A stretch of 64,000 bases of DNA from an uncultured Bacteroidota bacterium. Its GTDB lineage: Bacteria > Bacteroidota > Bacteroidia > 2-12-FULL-35-15. The stretch covers positions 62,001 to 126,000 of the forward strand of contig CAINDA010000024.1 of the NCBI GenBank assembly GCA_903847205.1, written 5' to 3'. Under the pieces are notes generated by a model. It saw only the letters and a list, made by a program, of their open reading frames with translations. It was not told the origin of the DNA and searched no databases. Positions 16,030 through 26,600 of the stretch are shown here, piece by piece (position 1 is the first letter of the stretch; each line of letters begins with the position of its first letter). The translations under genes were made by a program, and so were the position numbers.

Positions 16030-16398
16030 TTAAGGAGCCGGTTTAGTAATTACTTTGGGTTTGCTTTTTGGTTTCTTGCGATTGCTTGAACGAATGCCTC
16101 CGGCTTTTTCGTATTCAATGCTGTCGTGACCATAAGCGGAACCAACTGCTTCAAGTATCCTCTTGCTCATATCATTCAATTCTTTTTCCATCTGCTTAAG
16201 CTCTGTGGATCCCGTATCAGCCATTGAAAGCTGCTGATTATAAGCGTCTAATTTGCTTGTAACAGCGCTTACTTTAGCGTTATACGAAGTAACAGTAAGT
16301 CCGTTTCCCAAATCAAGTGTCATAGAAATAGTTTCAACCCCTGCTAATCTCTTGCTCGCTTTTTCTAACACTAATGATTTTCTTTTTAGTCTTGCCAT
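16030..16398 (-). CDS. unknown 122-aa helical protein, downstream of a 21-nt repeat array
   Basis: The protein has a basic N-terminus (MARLKRKSLVLEKASKRLAG), a predicted helical middle (about 35-90) and a striking C-terminal block AYGHDSIEYEKAGGIRSSNR followed by a Lys/Pro-rich tail. There is no signal peptide or membrane segment. A good ribosome site (AAAGGGGGTG on the minus strand) precedes the ATG, and an intrinsic terminator follows the stop, so it is a monocistronic gene. An 18-unit array of 21-nt repeats lies 177 nt upstream. I know small proteins with a similar YGxDSxEYExxGGxRxS block in various bacteria but no function for them. Coding is well supported; the role is unknown. Confidence 0.8.
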   Translation of the reverse strand: MARLKRKSLVLEKASKRLAGVETISMTLDLGNGLTVTSYNAKVSAVTSKLDAYNQQLSMADTGSTELKQMEKELNDMSKRILEAVGSAYGHDSIEYEKAGGIRSSNRKKPKSKPKVITKPAP

Positions 16399-16574
16399 TT
16401 GTAAACACCCCCTTTCGGAAACTATATCAATCTATACTTTTAAGCGATGCAGCATGCATCAGCATGGTATTGGAATGATTAATACAGATAAGCCAAACGA
16501 TATGCCATAAGATGGTTTTTAACATTACTTGTGAATTAGATGAACTTTAATAATCTATGCCTGAGTTTAGTTTT

Positions 16575-16952
16575 CTGCTGTTAAAACTCACTGATGGGTT
16601 AACGCAAGTGAGTTGCGGGTTGACTCAAGTGAGTTGCGTCTTGATGCAACTCATTGACGGGTTAATGAAAGTGAGTTGAGGGTTGATGCAACTCATTGAT
16701 GGGTTAGTGAAAGTGAGTTGCGGGTTGATGCAACTCATTGACGGGTTAATGCATGTGACTTGAGTGTTGATGCAACTCACTGATGGGTTAATACAACTGA
16801 GCAGCGGGTTGATATAACTCACTGATGGGTTAATGCAACTGAGCTGCATGTTGATATAACTCAATAATGGGTTAATGAAGATGAGTTGAGGGCAGCTAAA
16901 ACTAAATATTGGGTTAATGCAATATAGTTTTGGGTTGATAAAACTAAATTCG
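16575..16952. repeat. 18-unit tandem array of 21-nt repeats with paired hairpins
   Basis: Eighteen uninterrupted units of exactly 21 nt can be laid out from 16575; seventeen of them begin at 16596 + 21n. Most begin GGGTTAATG or GGGTTGATG. Two unit types alternate through much of the array: one continuing AAAGTGAGTTGC and one continuing CAACTCATTGAT. They are partly complementary, so neighbouring units fold as GAGTTGC-GGGTTGAT-GCAACTC hairpins repeated every 42 nt. Units at the right end (from ~16890) are more diverged. The minus strand has an open heptapeptide frame (I-N-P-x-x-S-x) but without a convincing start or ribosome site, so I treat the array as non-coding. It lies between the gene at 16030 and the terminator at 16990. 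Confidence 0.9.
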
Positions 16953-16989
16953 ATCATTTATAAACTCTCCGCCAGCAACTGCTATGAAC

Positions 16990-17024
16990 AAAAAAAACAG
17001 CATAGATTTCGCATCCATGCTGTT
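16990..17024 (-). terminator. intrinsic terminator of the metalloprotease gene
   Basis: On the minus strand, AACAGCATGGAT-(GCGAA)-ATCTATGCTGTT forms a stem of about 12 bp with one mismatch, followed by eight T. It is about 57 nt after the stop codon of the gene at 17081 and separates it from the repeat array. Confidence 0.8.
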
Positions 17025-17080
17025 CAATAAAAATTTAAATTTCAGGTATTTTCTCCTTCGAATTTAAATACCCTGATCCA

Positions 17081-20000
17081 TTAATAAATTACAACCTTTT
17101 TAACAATCTCAGTGTCGGCGCTTCTTAAGTTAAGCAGGTAAACACCTTTTGCAAAACCTTCTAAATTCAGCTGTTTTAAATATTTTCCTTCAAAATCAGA
17201 AAGTGTTTCTTCGTAAATCAAAGCACCAATTGCATTCACCATTTTTAATGAATACGTATTTCTTTCAGGTACTTCAAACGAAACAAAAAAGTTACCATCG
17301 TTCGGATTCGGATAAACATTAAAAAAGCAGTCGCTGTTTAATTGATTAATTCCTTCGGGTACAGCATTTATTGTGTTTGAAGGGCAGCCGCTGCCATTAA
17401 CAATAACAACATAATTTCCTGCCTGTAAAACTGTGAAGGTTTGGTTTACAGCTCCCGCAGCTACCTGGCCGTTTCTATACCATTGATAAGCAGTTGCAGC
17501 AGATGATGTAAGCACGCCTCCGCTTTGAGTAATTACCGGCGTAGGATTTACTGTAATAGTGTAAACAGAGGGTGTGCCCGGACAGCCGCTTATTGAAGGA
17601 GTAACGCTGATATTTGAAGTAATCGGCGCAGCAGTATTATTTACAGCGCTGAATGAAGTCACATTTCCGTTACCTCCGCTTCCTAAGCCTATAGCGGTAT
17701 TCGAGTTGGTCCAGGAATAAGCAGCACCCAAAGGATTACTCGAAAAATTTGTTGCAGCAATGTTTCCGCCGCATACATCAATATCAGAAATAAAATTAAT
17801 TGTCGCTACCGCAGGCACAACCACTGTGATCGGGCTGCTTGAAACGATTGATGTGCATACAGAAGTTGAAGTTACCGAACATGTTATAACAGATCCGTCG
17901 GCTATTGAAGAAGGTGTATAAGTAAGGCTCTGGGCCCCTGCAATCGGGCTGCCATTCAAAAACCATTGATAAGATGGACTTACAGCATTCGACGGCGTTG
18001 CAGTAAATGAAATAGGATTCCCAGTACAGCTCGGATTAGCTCCTGCCGTAATTGCTGCTGTAATAGTAGGTACAGATGATGAGAGTATGGAGATGGTTGT
18101 TGCTGCACTTGCTGCAGTGTTTACACTTAAACAGGATGCATTAGAAGTAACAACGCATGTTATCACATCACCGTTTGCAGGCGATGCAGGCGTGTAGGAT
18201 GTTCCAATAACTGTATTGACCCCATTCTTTTTCCATTGATATACAGGCGTTGTTCCTCCGCTGGTTGACGAAGCTGTAAAGGTAAGCGGAACACCGGGAC
18301 AGGTAGGGTTTGCACCTGTTGTAATGGCAATTGTACATGCAGGGCTTACAATGGAGTTGACAGTCATGGCAGTAATGCTGCTTGTTACCGAAACCGGGGT
18401 TGCGCAGGCGGCATTGGAAGTTATAATACAGGTAATTAAATCGGCATTTGCAAGTGTTGATGAAGTGTAAGTGGTGCTGTTTGTGCCTACATTGGCGCCG
18501 TTTAGCTGCCATTGATAAGCAGGTGAATTACCGCCGTTTGCCGGTGCCGCTGTAAAGGTTACTGAGCCGCCGGCACATATAGTTGATGCACCCGAAGTAA
18601 TTGAAACAGTAACTGCAGGAAGCACACGCGGTGTTATGGTCATTGTAATGCCGGTGCTTAAAGCTGTTGTGGGGCTTGGGCAGAGGGCAGTAGAGGTAAT
18701 GCCGCAGGTTATCACATCATTATTTGCCAGCAATGATGATGTATAAGTGGGATACGTTCCGCCTACAATGGCAGTGCCGTTTAAATACCACTGGTAAACT
18801 GGGCTTGCACCGCCGTTAACAGGTGTTGCGGTAAATGTAACGGGTATGCCGTCGCATACAGTTTGCGAACCTGAAGTAATGGCAATTGTAACCGAAGGTG
18901 TAACAGTACCCACAGTAATATAATTTGTTTTTATTATTGTATTGCTTCCGTTGGCGTTTGTTGCAACAAGTTTTACTGTATAGGTGCCCAGGCTGGTATA
19001 AGTATGCGTAGGCGATTGGGTAGTGTAATCAACCACTCCGTCATTATTAACATCCCATGCCCAGGATGTGATAGCTCCTAAAGTATGGTCGGTAAAAGTA
19101 ACTGTTAAAGGTGCAGTGCAGGCATTTAAAGGGGTGCCGTCGAATGCGGCAACAGGAGCGCTTGCACAGGCTGTTAAACAGGATGCTGCTGCATACGACG
19201 CTCTGATGGCACCGCCGGGCTGAGTTCCAAAGCCATTTGTGATTAAGATGCCTACACTTGTTAAATGGCAGTAACTCATAATAGTACCGCCGAGTGTTGC
19301 CGGGTGAGGCCCCGGTGAACAAGAGCCTTCAACTGCATAGCAGTCATCAATTGCGCCGCCTACCCAGCCGCACCAATGTGTATGGTGCGATCCGAAATTA
19401 TGGCCCAGCTCATGTGTAACCACCAATGTGGTCCAGCAGGTATTAGGGTATGCTGCAAATGTATTGTCGATATTACTGATAGCATAAGCATTGCTCGGCG
19501 TGCAAATTACATCGAGGTAGGCTAATCCTCCGGCATTAAGAGGCCGGGTGGTAAGCAGATGCGCCACATTGCCGTTGAAAGTTGTCCGGGTTGCCTGAAA
19601 GCCGTTAAGCAAATCCGTTGATGTTGTTGCCGAGATATAAGGGTCAGCGGTAGTCCATACATAAATCTGTGATAACTCCACGTTAAGCGTTTCAACATTA
19701 TAAAGTGTCTGCACAACATTAAATAATCCGGTAACATAATTGGTTGTATTTACAACGCCTCCCTGATCAATAAACATTTGATTATCGCATTCAAAATAAA
19801 CTTTAATACATTGATTGCTCTGCAGATGCCCTCCGCCATTGCCGTTACTGCTTCGTAACTGGTTCGGCAGCGCATCCACACCGCATTTAAACTCGCGTTT
19901 AAAAAGTACATCGCTGTCTCTGTATAAAATGTAAATAGTTTTGTTAATGTTGGATGCATCGTTCCATAACCCCAATGTATAATTATCATTGTTATATGAA

Positions 20001-20476
20001 AACACTGCCATTACCGAATTATCAAACATGCTCCATGCCGCAAGGGAAGGGCTTACTCCAGCCACAGTTCCCTGATAGTATAAACCGGGATTGTAATTTA
20101 CTTTTTCATTTTTTTCAGTGGTGACGATAAAATTATCCGCCAAAATTTTTGCGTCGCGAAGATCAAATGTTACTGTGTTGTTTTCAGAAACAGGAATAGT
20201 TAAACTGAACAATGAAGATTTTGTTTTTTTAATCTTGGTAAGTTCGTCTAAATTAAGTTCAAGAAAAACAGCATTTCTGATGTCCTTTGTAACATCAATT
20301 TTAGAAGCATCAGGAAATATTCTAAAAAGCTGGCTGCTGGAATTTTCTGCCATTGAAAGGCTGTTTGCCAGAGAGTTTTTTGCGCCTAGTCCGCATCTTT
20401 TAATTGTAACCTGCTGTCCCTGCCCGTTTGTTATAAACAGAACAAAGGCGATAAATATAAGTAGTCTTGTTTTCAT
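17081..20476 (-). CDS. secreted reprolysin-like zinc metalloprotease with PKD and T9SS type A sorting domain
   Basis: The 1131 residues begin with a signal peptide (MKTRLLIFIAFVLFITNGQG). A pro-region (to about 205) precedes a catalytic domain with the metzincin zinc motif H355-E-x2-H359-x2-G-x2-H365 (THELGHNFGSHH) and the Met-turn IMSYC near 400. A PKD domain (about 445-525, ITSWAWDVNNDGVVDY) is followed by four or five Ig-like repeats of about 80-90 residues with the motif PVYQWYLNG...ITC. The end (about 1050-1131) is a T9SS type A sorting domain: FFNVYPNPNDGNF ... GVYLLNLRS ... KKVVIY. It should be exported by T9SS and released or surface-anchored, degrading protein substrates. It has its own terminator and is the downstream gene of the secreted-protein island. 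Confidence 0.92.
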   Translation of the reverse strand: MKTRLLIFIAFVLFITNGQGQQVTIKRCGLGAKNSLANSLSMAENSSSQLFRIFPDASKIDVTKDIRNAVFLELNLDELTKIKKTKSSLFSLTIPVSENNTVTFDLRDAKILADNFIVTTEKNEKVNYNPGLYYQGTVAGVSPSLAAWSMFDNSVMAVFSYNNDNYTLGLWNDASNINKTIYILYRDSDVLFKREFKCGVDALPNQLRSSNGNGGGHLQSNQCIKVYFECDNQMFIDQGGVVNTTNYVTGLFNVVQTLYNVETLNVELSQIYVWTTADPYISATTSTDLLNGFQATRTTFNGNVAHLLTTRPLNAGGLAYLDVICTPSNAYAISNIDNTFAAYPNTCWTTLVVTHELGHNFGSHHTHWCGWVGGAIDDCYAVEGSCSPGPHPATLGGTIMSYCHLTSVGILITNGFGTQPGGAIRASYAAASCLTACASAPVAAFDGTPLNACTAPLTVTFTDHTLGAITSWAWDVNNDGVVDYTTQSPTHTYTSLGTYTVKLVATNANGSNTIIKTNYITVGTVTPSVTIAITSGSQTVCDGIPVTFTATPVNGGASPVYQWYLNGTAIVGGTYPTYTSSLLANNDVITCGITSTALCPSPTTALSTGITMTITPRVLPAVTVSITSGASTICAGGSVTFTAAPANGGNSPAYQWQLNGANVGTNSTTYTSSTLANADLITCIITSNAACATPVSVTSSITAMTVNSIVSPACTIAITTGANPTCPGVPLTFTASSTSGGTTPVYQWKKNGVNTVIGTSYTPASPANGDVITCVVTSNASCLSVNTAASAATTISILSSSVPTITAAITAGANPSCTGNPISFTATPSNAVSPSYQWFLNGSPIAGAQSLTYTPSSIADGSVITCSVTSTSVCTSIVSSSPITVVVPAVATINFISDIDVCGGNIAATNFSSNPLGAAYSWTNSNTAIGLGSGGNGNVTSFSAVNNTAAPITSNISVTPSISGCPGTPSVYTITVNPTPVITQSGGVLTSSAATAYQWYRNGQVAAGAVNQTFTVLQAGNYVVIVNGSGCPSNTINAVPEGINQLNSDCFFNVYPNPNDGNFFVSFEVPERNTYSLKMVNAIGALIYEETLSDFEGKYLKQLNLEGFAKGVYLLNLRSADTEIVKKVVIY

Positions 20477-20562
20477 GTTATATTATTTAAATTTTCTAAT
20501 TTATTTTAAAATCAATATTTAAAAATCCTTTTCCCTTTCCGAGAGAGGCATGCTTCATTAAT

Positions 20563-23499
20563 TTATTTCACTAATGTAATAGTTCCTTTATAGTCGTGTT
20601 TCTTTCCCTTCACATCTTTAATTTTGAAGGTATAAATATATACATCCATCAGTTCAGCTTCTATTCCCTGGTTTACCTTCCCGTTCCAAGGCTGGGTGTA
20701 ATCCGTTGTGTGGTATATTTCATTGCCCCAGCGGTCGAAAATAAACATTTCGTAATCTATAATTCCGTAACCGTAGCCCTGGAAATTATCATTAATGCCA
20801 TTGCCGTTTGGAGAAAACGCACTCGGAATATAAAACGAAAAATCAGGCTCTATGAAAATCATCAGCCGAGCGGTGTCAAAGCAGGAGAATGAATTAGAAT
20901 CAATAAGAGTAACCAGATAACTGCCGGTATCTGCATAAGTATGCGGCAGCGGGGTGTTTAAATTTGTAGTCGTCAGATCGCCAAGGTTCCAGTTCCAGGC
21001 AGTTGCACCTGCTGATAAGTTTGTAAAAGAAATAGTCGGATTAAGAATAGAAGCAGGATTCGGGTCGGCCGAAAATTTTGCAACAGGGCTAGGATTAACT
21101 ACAATATAATTGTTTTTAGTAAGCACGGAAATACAGCCTGTATCAGGCGAAACAGTTAACGTTACTGTAAATTTTTCCACCACTGTAGTAGAAGTATCTT
21201 TATAACAATGATTTGGATTTGCAGTCTGCCCTAAAGGACTGCCATCCCCAAAGTCCCACATATAGCTGGCATGGCTGCCGGCCGGCATATTAATCTGGCT
21301 GTGAAAATTCACGCATAAAGGACTGCATCCTGTAGTGTCCGGAGCGCTGAAAGTTAAAACATAAGGAGGGTTAATCGTTACAGTTTTTGTGATGGAATCC
21401 CTGCATCCGAAATTTGAAATAACCAATAGACTCGCAGAAAAAGAACCTATATTAGAATACTGATGAAAAGTATTTTGATTATTATTTAACGAGCTTAAAT
21501 CTCCGAAATCCCATGTCCATGCCGACAAAGCATCTGGATTTGCTATCGTTGATTGATCTGTAAACGGAATAATACTTCCTTTGCAGCCGTTGCCGGATGT
21601 AAACAGTGCATGCGGCAAAGGATGAACTACAATGTTTTTGATGACCGTATCTGCACAGCCGGTATTGCTCGTAATTATTAATTTAACAGGATAGGTGCCC
21701 ACATTTGTATATAAATGACTTGGATTCTGAATTACAGCCACAGGGCTGCCATCCCCGAAATCCCATGTCCATGTGGTAATAATTCCGCCGGGAAAGGTTG
21801 ACTGGTCGGCAAAAATTATTGTCTGGTGCAGACATACCCCGTCAGGAGCAAAGTCAGCGATGGGTGCAGGAATAATTGCCACAGTTGCAGTTGCAGTATC
21901 AGTGCATCCCTGGCTGTTTTGCACCTCTACTGTATAAGTTGTAGTTGTACCCGGCGTGACTGTTTTCGAGGCCGTAGTGTCTGTGCTGTTCCACCATAAA
22001 TAAGTCCCGCCGCCTGAAGCGGTTAAAGTAACGCTGCCGCCAGCGCAGATGCCTGTATTGCCTGCTATAGCGGCTACAGGATGCGGAACAGCTGTTACGT
22101 TTGCAAAGAGTGTTCTGTAACATCCGTTAAAAGTTGAGGTAACGCTGTATTGTCCGGTTGTATGTGCATAAATTGAAGTAGTTGATGCTCCTGTATTCCA
22201 CAAATATGAAGTATAAGTTGTAGGGCTTACACTCAGCAAACTGCTGTCACCGGCGCAAAAAGATAAATTACCTGCCAGCACAGGGTGAAAGCTTACTGCG
22301 CTCGCAATATCCACAAACACATTTACATTAACAGTGGTAATTCCAGCCGGTACGCCGTTATCGGTTGCAATAAATGTAATAACGTTATTACCCGCATTTG
22401 AACTGCTTGAAATTATTCTTACCTGTGCAGTTGCTGAATTGCCAGGTACATTGCTTACCACGCTTATTCCCGGAGCACCGTTGGTATTTACGGTTACAGT
22501 TGTGTTCTGCCCTATTTCAGGCGAAAGAAATAAACCGTTAAGAAGTAAAGTATCACCGGTACCGCACATTTTAATAGTGTCGCAGTTATTTATGCCGCTT
22601 GCAATCGGAGCGAGGTTGGTGCTTGAGCAGGAGTTAAAATAAAATGATTTATTATCTAACCAGTCAATACCGTCATTTGAGGCATAAGGTCCAAGATAAA
22701 CCGGGCCCGGCTGGTTGAAACGGCCCATCTGAACATAACTTACACCGTCGCCTTTATTGATGCCCACTGTTGAAGGTATTCCGCCGAAGCCGTTAACACC
22801 CTGCGAAGCCCCGCCGGTAGTCCATTGCATATCGCCGTAACAAAAGGCAATGTTATTACCGGCTGGCAGTATAGGGTCATTGCCGTCTGTAATAATTAAT
22901 TGAAAAGTATTTATTTTATCCGTCATGCTCGGAAAATAGCCGACACCAACCCAATTAACATACATGGCTGTAGAGGTAATTTTATATTGTACAGTACCTG
23001 CTCCCTGCGTATCCACATCACCCCAGAAAGGAGCAACCATGATGTAAGTAGGGTCGGGAAAAGGACTTGAAGAAAATGTAAAATAGGAAGCGCCGAATGA
23101 AATATTGCCGTTATTGTTTATAAACAAGGATGTGTAATTGGTACCGTACAAACAAAAGCTGAAAGGGATTGCGATGGAGTTGGTGCTGCCGTCATCATTA
23201 GGAGTCATTGCAAGCGTATAGGTATTGTCGGGCGGGATGTAACAGCTGCATGCTCCTCCTGATGCCGGAGTGGGTGAACCTCCTGGTCTGCGCAGTTCAT
23301 GCGTAAGGCCTAGTTTTTTAAAATCTTCTAACGAAGGAGTGAATGTATGAGGATTGGTTAAAACCATATCTTTCGGCAGCATGCCTTTTTGCTTCAGGCT
23401 TTCATACTCCCTGCTGTCAACCGGCATCGAATGCGATTGAGCAAACACTTTTGCAAAAGCAAACAGGATAAAAATAAAGGAGGTGTATAATTTTTTCAT
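20563..23499 (-). CDS. PKD-rich surface protein with nidogen-like domain and T9SS type B C-terminus
   Basis: The 978 residues start with a signal peptide (MKKLYTSFIFILFAFAKVFA). Residues about 85-290 resemble a nidogen-like (NIDO) domain, with IPFSFCLYGTNYTSLFINNN, GNISFG and IMVAPFWGDVDT. PKD-type modules follow, each with TWTWDFGDGSPxAxxxNPSH and HxYxxxGxYxVxLxxxxxxGC; at least four are visible between 550 and 880. The last ~90 residues form the gliding-motility-associated type B sorting domain: FYIPSAFSPNGNGINDNFQG ... MFIFDRWGNEIYHTTDY ... YKGTITLVK. An adhesin or structural surface role is inferred. It stands 86 nt upstream of the metalloprotease start and shares module order with the next two proteins. 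Confidence 0.9.
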   Translation of the reverse strand: MKKLYTSFIFILFAFAKVFAQSHSMPVDSREYESLKQKGMLPKDMVLTNPHTFTPSLEDFKKLGLTHELRRPGGSPTPASGGACSCYIPPDNTYTLAMTPNDDGSTNSIAIPFSFCLYGTNYTSLFINNNGNISFGASYFTFSSSPFPDPTYIMVAPFWGDVDTQGAGTVQYKITSTAMYVNWVGVGYFPSMTDKINTFQLIITDGNDPILPAGNNIAFCYGDMQWTTGGASQGVNGFGGIPSTVGINKGDGVSYVQMGRFNQPGPVYLGPYASNDGIDWLDNKSFYFNSCSSTNLAPIASGINNCDTIKMCGTGDTLLLNGLFLSPEIGQNTTVTVNTNGAPGISVVSNVPGNSATAQVRIISSSSNAGNNVITFIATDNGVPAGITTVNVNVFVDIASAVSFHPVLAGNLSFCAGDSSLLSVSPTTYTSYLWNTGASTTSIYAHTTGQYSVTSTFNGCYRTLFANVTAVPHPVAAIAGNTGICAGGSVTLTASGGGTYLWWNSTDTTASKTVTPGTTTTYTVEVQNSQGCTDTATATVAIIPAPIADFAPDGVCLHQTIIFADQSTFPGGIITTWTWDFGDGSPVAVIQNPSHLYTNVGTYPVKLIITSNTGCADTVIKNIVVHPLPHALFTSGNGCKGSIIPFTDQSTIANPDALSAWTWDFGDLSSLNNNQNTFHQYSNIGSFSASLLVISNFGCRDSITKTVTINPPYVLTFSAPDTTGCSPLCVNFHSQINMPAGSHASYMWDFGDGSPLGQTANPNHCYKDTSTTVVEKFTVTLTVSPDTGCISVLTKNNYIVVNPSPVAKFSADPNPASILNPTISFTNLSAGATAWNWNLGDLTTTNLNTPLPHTYADTGSYLVTLIDSNSFSCFDTARLMIFIEPDFSFYIPSAFSPNGNGINDNFQGYGYGIIDYEMFIFDRWGNEIYHTTDYTQPWNGKVNQGIEAELMDVYIYTFKIKDVKGKKHDYKGTITLVK

Positions 23500-23694
23500 T
23501 TGAAACTTCTTAAAATGTATTTTGATTTTTAAAATATAAACTCAATCAAAATACAGACGCATCAACTTTTAATTGGTTGCATTTAACACATTAAAATTAA
23601 CATTTAATTCAAGCAGAATAATTCCGGGTTTATTCAATGAAATAATTTCTTCTTTGACTTAATGATTTTTTTACATTCCCTTCATTCAAAATTG

Positions 23695-26600
23695 TTATTT
23701 CACCAGTGTTACAATCCCCTTGTAGCTGTGTCTGCCTGCTTTTATATCCTTAATGTTGATCACATAAACATATACATCCATCTGTGCCTTTTCTTTACCT
23801 CCGTTTGCTTTTCCGTCCCAAGGGTAATCATAATCAACAGTATGAAATATGTTATTTCCCCAGCGGTCGAAGATAAACATTTCATATTCTAAAAGGCCGT
23901 ATCCGTATCCCTGAAAGCTGTCATTAATGCCGTCGCCGTTCGGCGAAAACATATTCGGAATATAAAAGGCCCAATCAGGCTCAATTACAAGGGTTTCATG
24001 GGCGGTATCAAAACAGCTGTATTGATTGGAAACAATAAGAGTTACCGTATATTTTCCGGTGTCAGCGTAAGTGTGAGGGAGCGGGGTTTCTAATACAGAG
24101 GCTGTATGGTCGCCAAGATTCCAATTCCAGATACCTGCACCTAAAGATAAATCGGTATAATTAATCACCGGGTTCATAATTGAAACAGATTTAGGGTCTA
24201 CCGTAAAACGTGCAATGGGATTAGGATTTACAGTTATATAATTATTTTTTGAAAGAGAGGTAACACAGCCGCTGTCGGAAGTAACGGTTAATTTTACAGT
24301 AAAAGTCTTTGGTAAATCAATAGAATTATTTCTGTAGCAATGATTTGGATTTTCAGCAGCGCCAAAAGTACTGCCGTCTCCAAAGTCCCACAGAAACACG
24401 GTATTAGAGCCTGATGCAATTGAGGCTGCCATCGTGAAATTAACACACAATGGGTCGCATCCCGCAGTATCAGGCGCGCTGAAATTTACAACAGGGTATG
24501 GATTGATGGTTACTGCTCTTGAAGCAGAATCTCTGCATCCGAAATTTGAAATAACCAGCAGGTGCGTTGTATAAGCTCCTGTTGCTGCATAAAGGTGAAG
24601 TGCATTTTGATTATTGTTAACCGGACTTCCATCTCCAAAATCCCATGTCCAGGTCTGAAGCACGTCTGTACCTGCGAGGCTTGATAAATCAGTGAAAGGC
24701 ACTAAACTTCCTTTGCAGACATTTTCGGGAGTGTAGAGTACATGCGGTAAAGGATGAACCTCCTCGTTTTTTGTGACAGTGTCTTTACAGCCGTTATTAT
24801 CAGTAACAATTAATGTAACAGGAAATATGCCTGTGGCGGGGTAAATATGGCTTGGGTTCTGGCTGAGCGAAGTGCCTCCATCGCCAAATGCCCATGCCCA
24901 GGCTGTCAGACTTCCTCCTGCTGCTGCTGCTGAATTATCAGTGAAAGGCATAGCCTTGCCATCACAGGCTTTGGTATCATCAAAAGCGGCAGAGGGATTA
25001 GGATGGTCGGGAGTAATTGTAACTGTGGTATCGAAACTGCATCCTAAACTTGATACAAGATGACAATGGTAGGTTCCCGAGGCTAAGCCTGCAGCTCTGG
25101 TTGTGCTGTCGTTTAAGAGCGTGTCGTTAACCGCCGGGGTCCAGGTAAAACTGGTGATTGTCTGGTTGTGCACCAGAGTAATTATTATCCTGCCGTCAGA
25201 GGTTGTATGGCATACAGGGTCTGTTTTAACAACTGTTAAAGGTTTGGCGCCGCTTGCAATTTTAACAGTATCAATATTTACAGAAGGATTACATGCCCCG
25301 TCGCGGACAACAATAATGTGATTTCCTAAAGGTAAATTAGTTCTGATTGAATCAGTGCTTCCGTCATCCCACAGGAATGAAAAGGGCGGGATTCCCAATG
25401 TAGGCCTCACTTTTACAGTATTAACTGCGGGGTTGCAGGGATCACTTGTAATTAAAATTATGTTAGAGCCGCATGATTCACGGCCAAATGTCAATGGTTG
25501 TAAAAAGCCGCTGCCACAGGCTATAATGTCTGAATTTAAAGAAAAAGCAATATCAAAAACCGCTGCAGTTGATGCTTTAAATTCTTTTTGCACCAAACCA
25601 AAATCAAATCGGTAAACACCGTTTATTGAACCGGTGAAAACATTATTACACTTATCAGCTAATATCCCGCTGCACAGCCCCGCCTGTCCGCCCGGAATAG
25701 GAACGCTTAATAGCAAGGCGTGCGTATTTCTATCCCATTTTTTAAGCACAGCTCCGTCGGAGGTAAATAAAAATGATGCCCCTCCCAAAGCCATCATATT
25801 GTAACCATTTCCAATGGCTTCACCAAAACCGTCACGCGAGTAATAGCTTACCGGTCCGCCTATTGCCAGTTCTGCAAGATTATATCCGTTTGCGGCAGTT
25901 GCCAGAACGTTGTTAGTGTTATCACCATAAAATATTTGATTTGAATTAGCGCCTGCCAGATATGATTTTCCTGTTTCATCAATACACAAACCAGCCATAT
26001 CCTCATGTGTGGCGTTCATCGAAAGGGCATTTATCAAAACCCCTGTATTTACATCCACTTCAGCAATATTTAATGTCGGGGAAGTTGTACCGCCGCCTGC
26101 AACAATTACTTTATTAGTTATGCAGTTGAGAGCCAGCCGCCAGTGTTCCTGGTAATTTGGATCGATTGTGCTCTGCCAGATAAGGCTTGATGTAGGCGAG
26201 TATTTAAAAGTATGAGCCCCGCTGGTAACGAATCCTTGAGACAAATAAAAATTGCCGCTGCTTTCAACTAACAAATCGCCGTAATAGCCTCCGAGGTCGT
26301 TTGGGTCTGTGAGGCTGTTTGCCAATGACCAGATAGGAGCGCCTCCCGCAGCATTGTATTTTTCAACTACAAAATTACCCTGCGCCCCGCCGTAAATATA
26401 TATATTCCCATTACCATCAACTCCATTGTCAAATGCCTGATTTGGAGCGAAGCCTGGCACAACGGTCCATGGATCTATTATTATTTCCTGATCTTTTAAA
26501 TAAGATGAAACATTAAATGAAACTATATTATTGGTTCTGTAAAACGATGAAGTTATTTTTTCTTTACTGCCGGCGTAAAAAGTTACAGGAGCATGATCGA

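Noticed and set aside
16575-16952. CRISPR array
   Set aside because: The 21-nt units follow each other without unique spacers, and there are no cas genes in the window.
16625-16957. 110-aa heptad-repeat protein on the minus strand
   Set aside because: The frame is open only because the 21-nt repeat is a multiple of three; the start and ribosome site are poor, and the sequence has no globular character.
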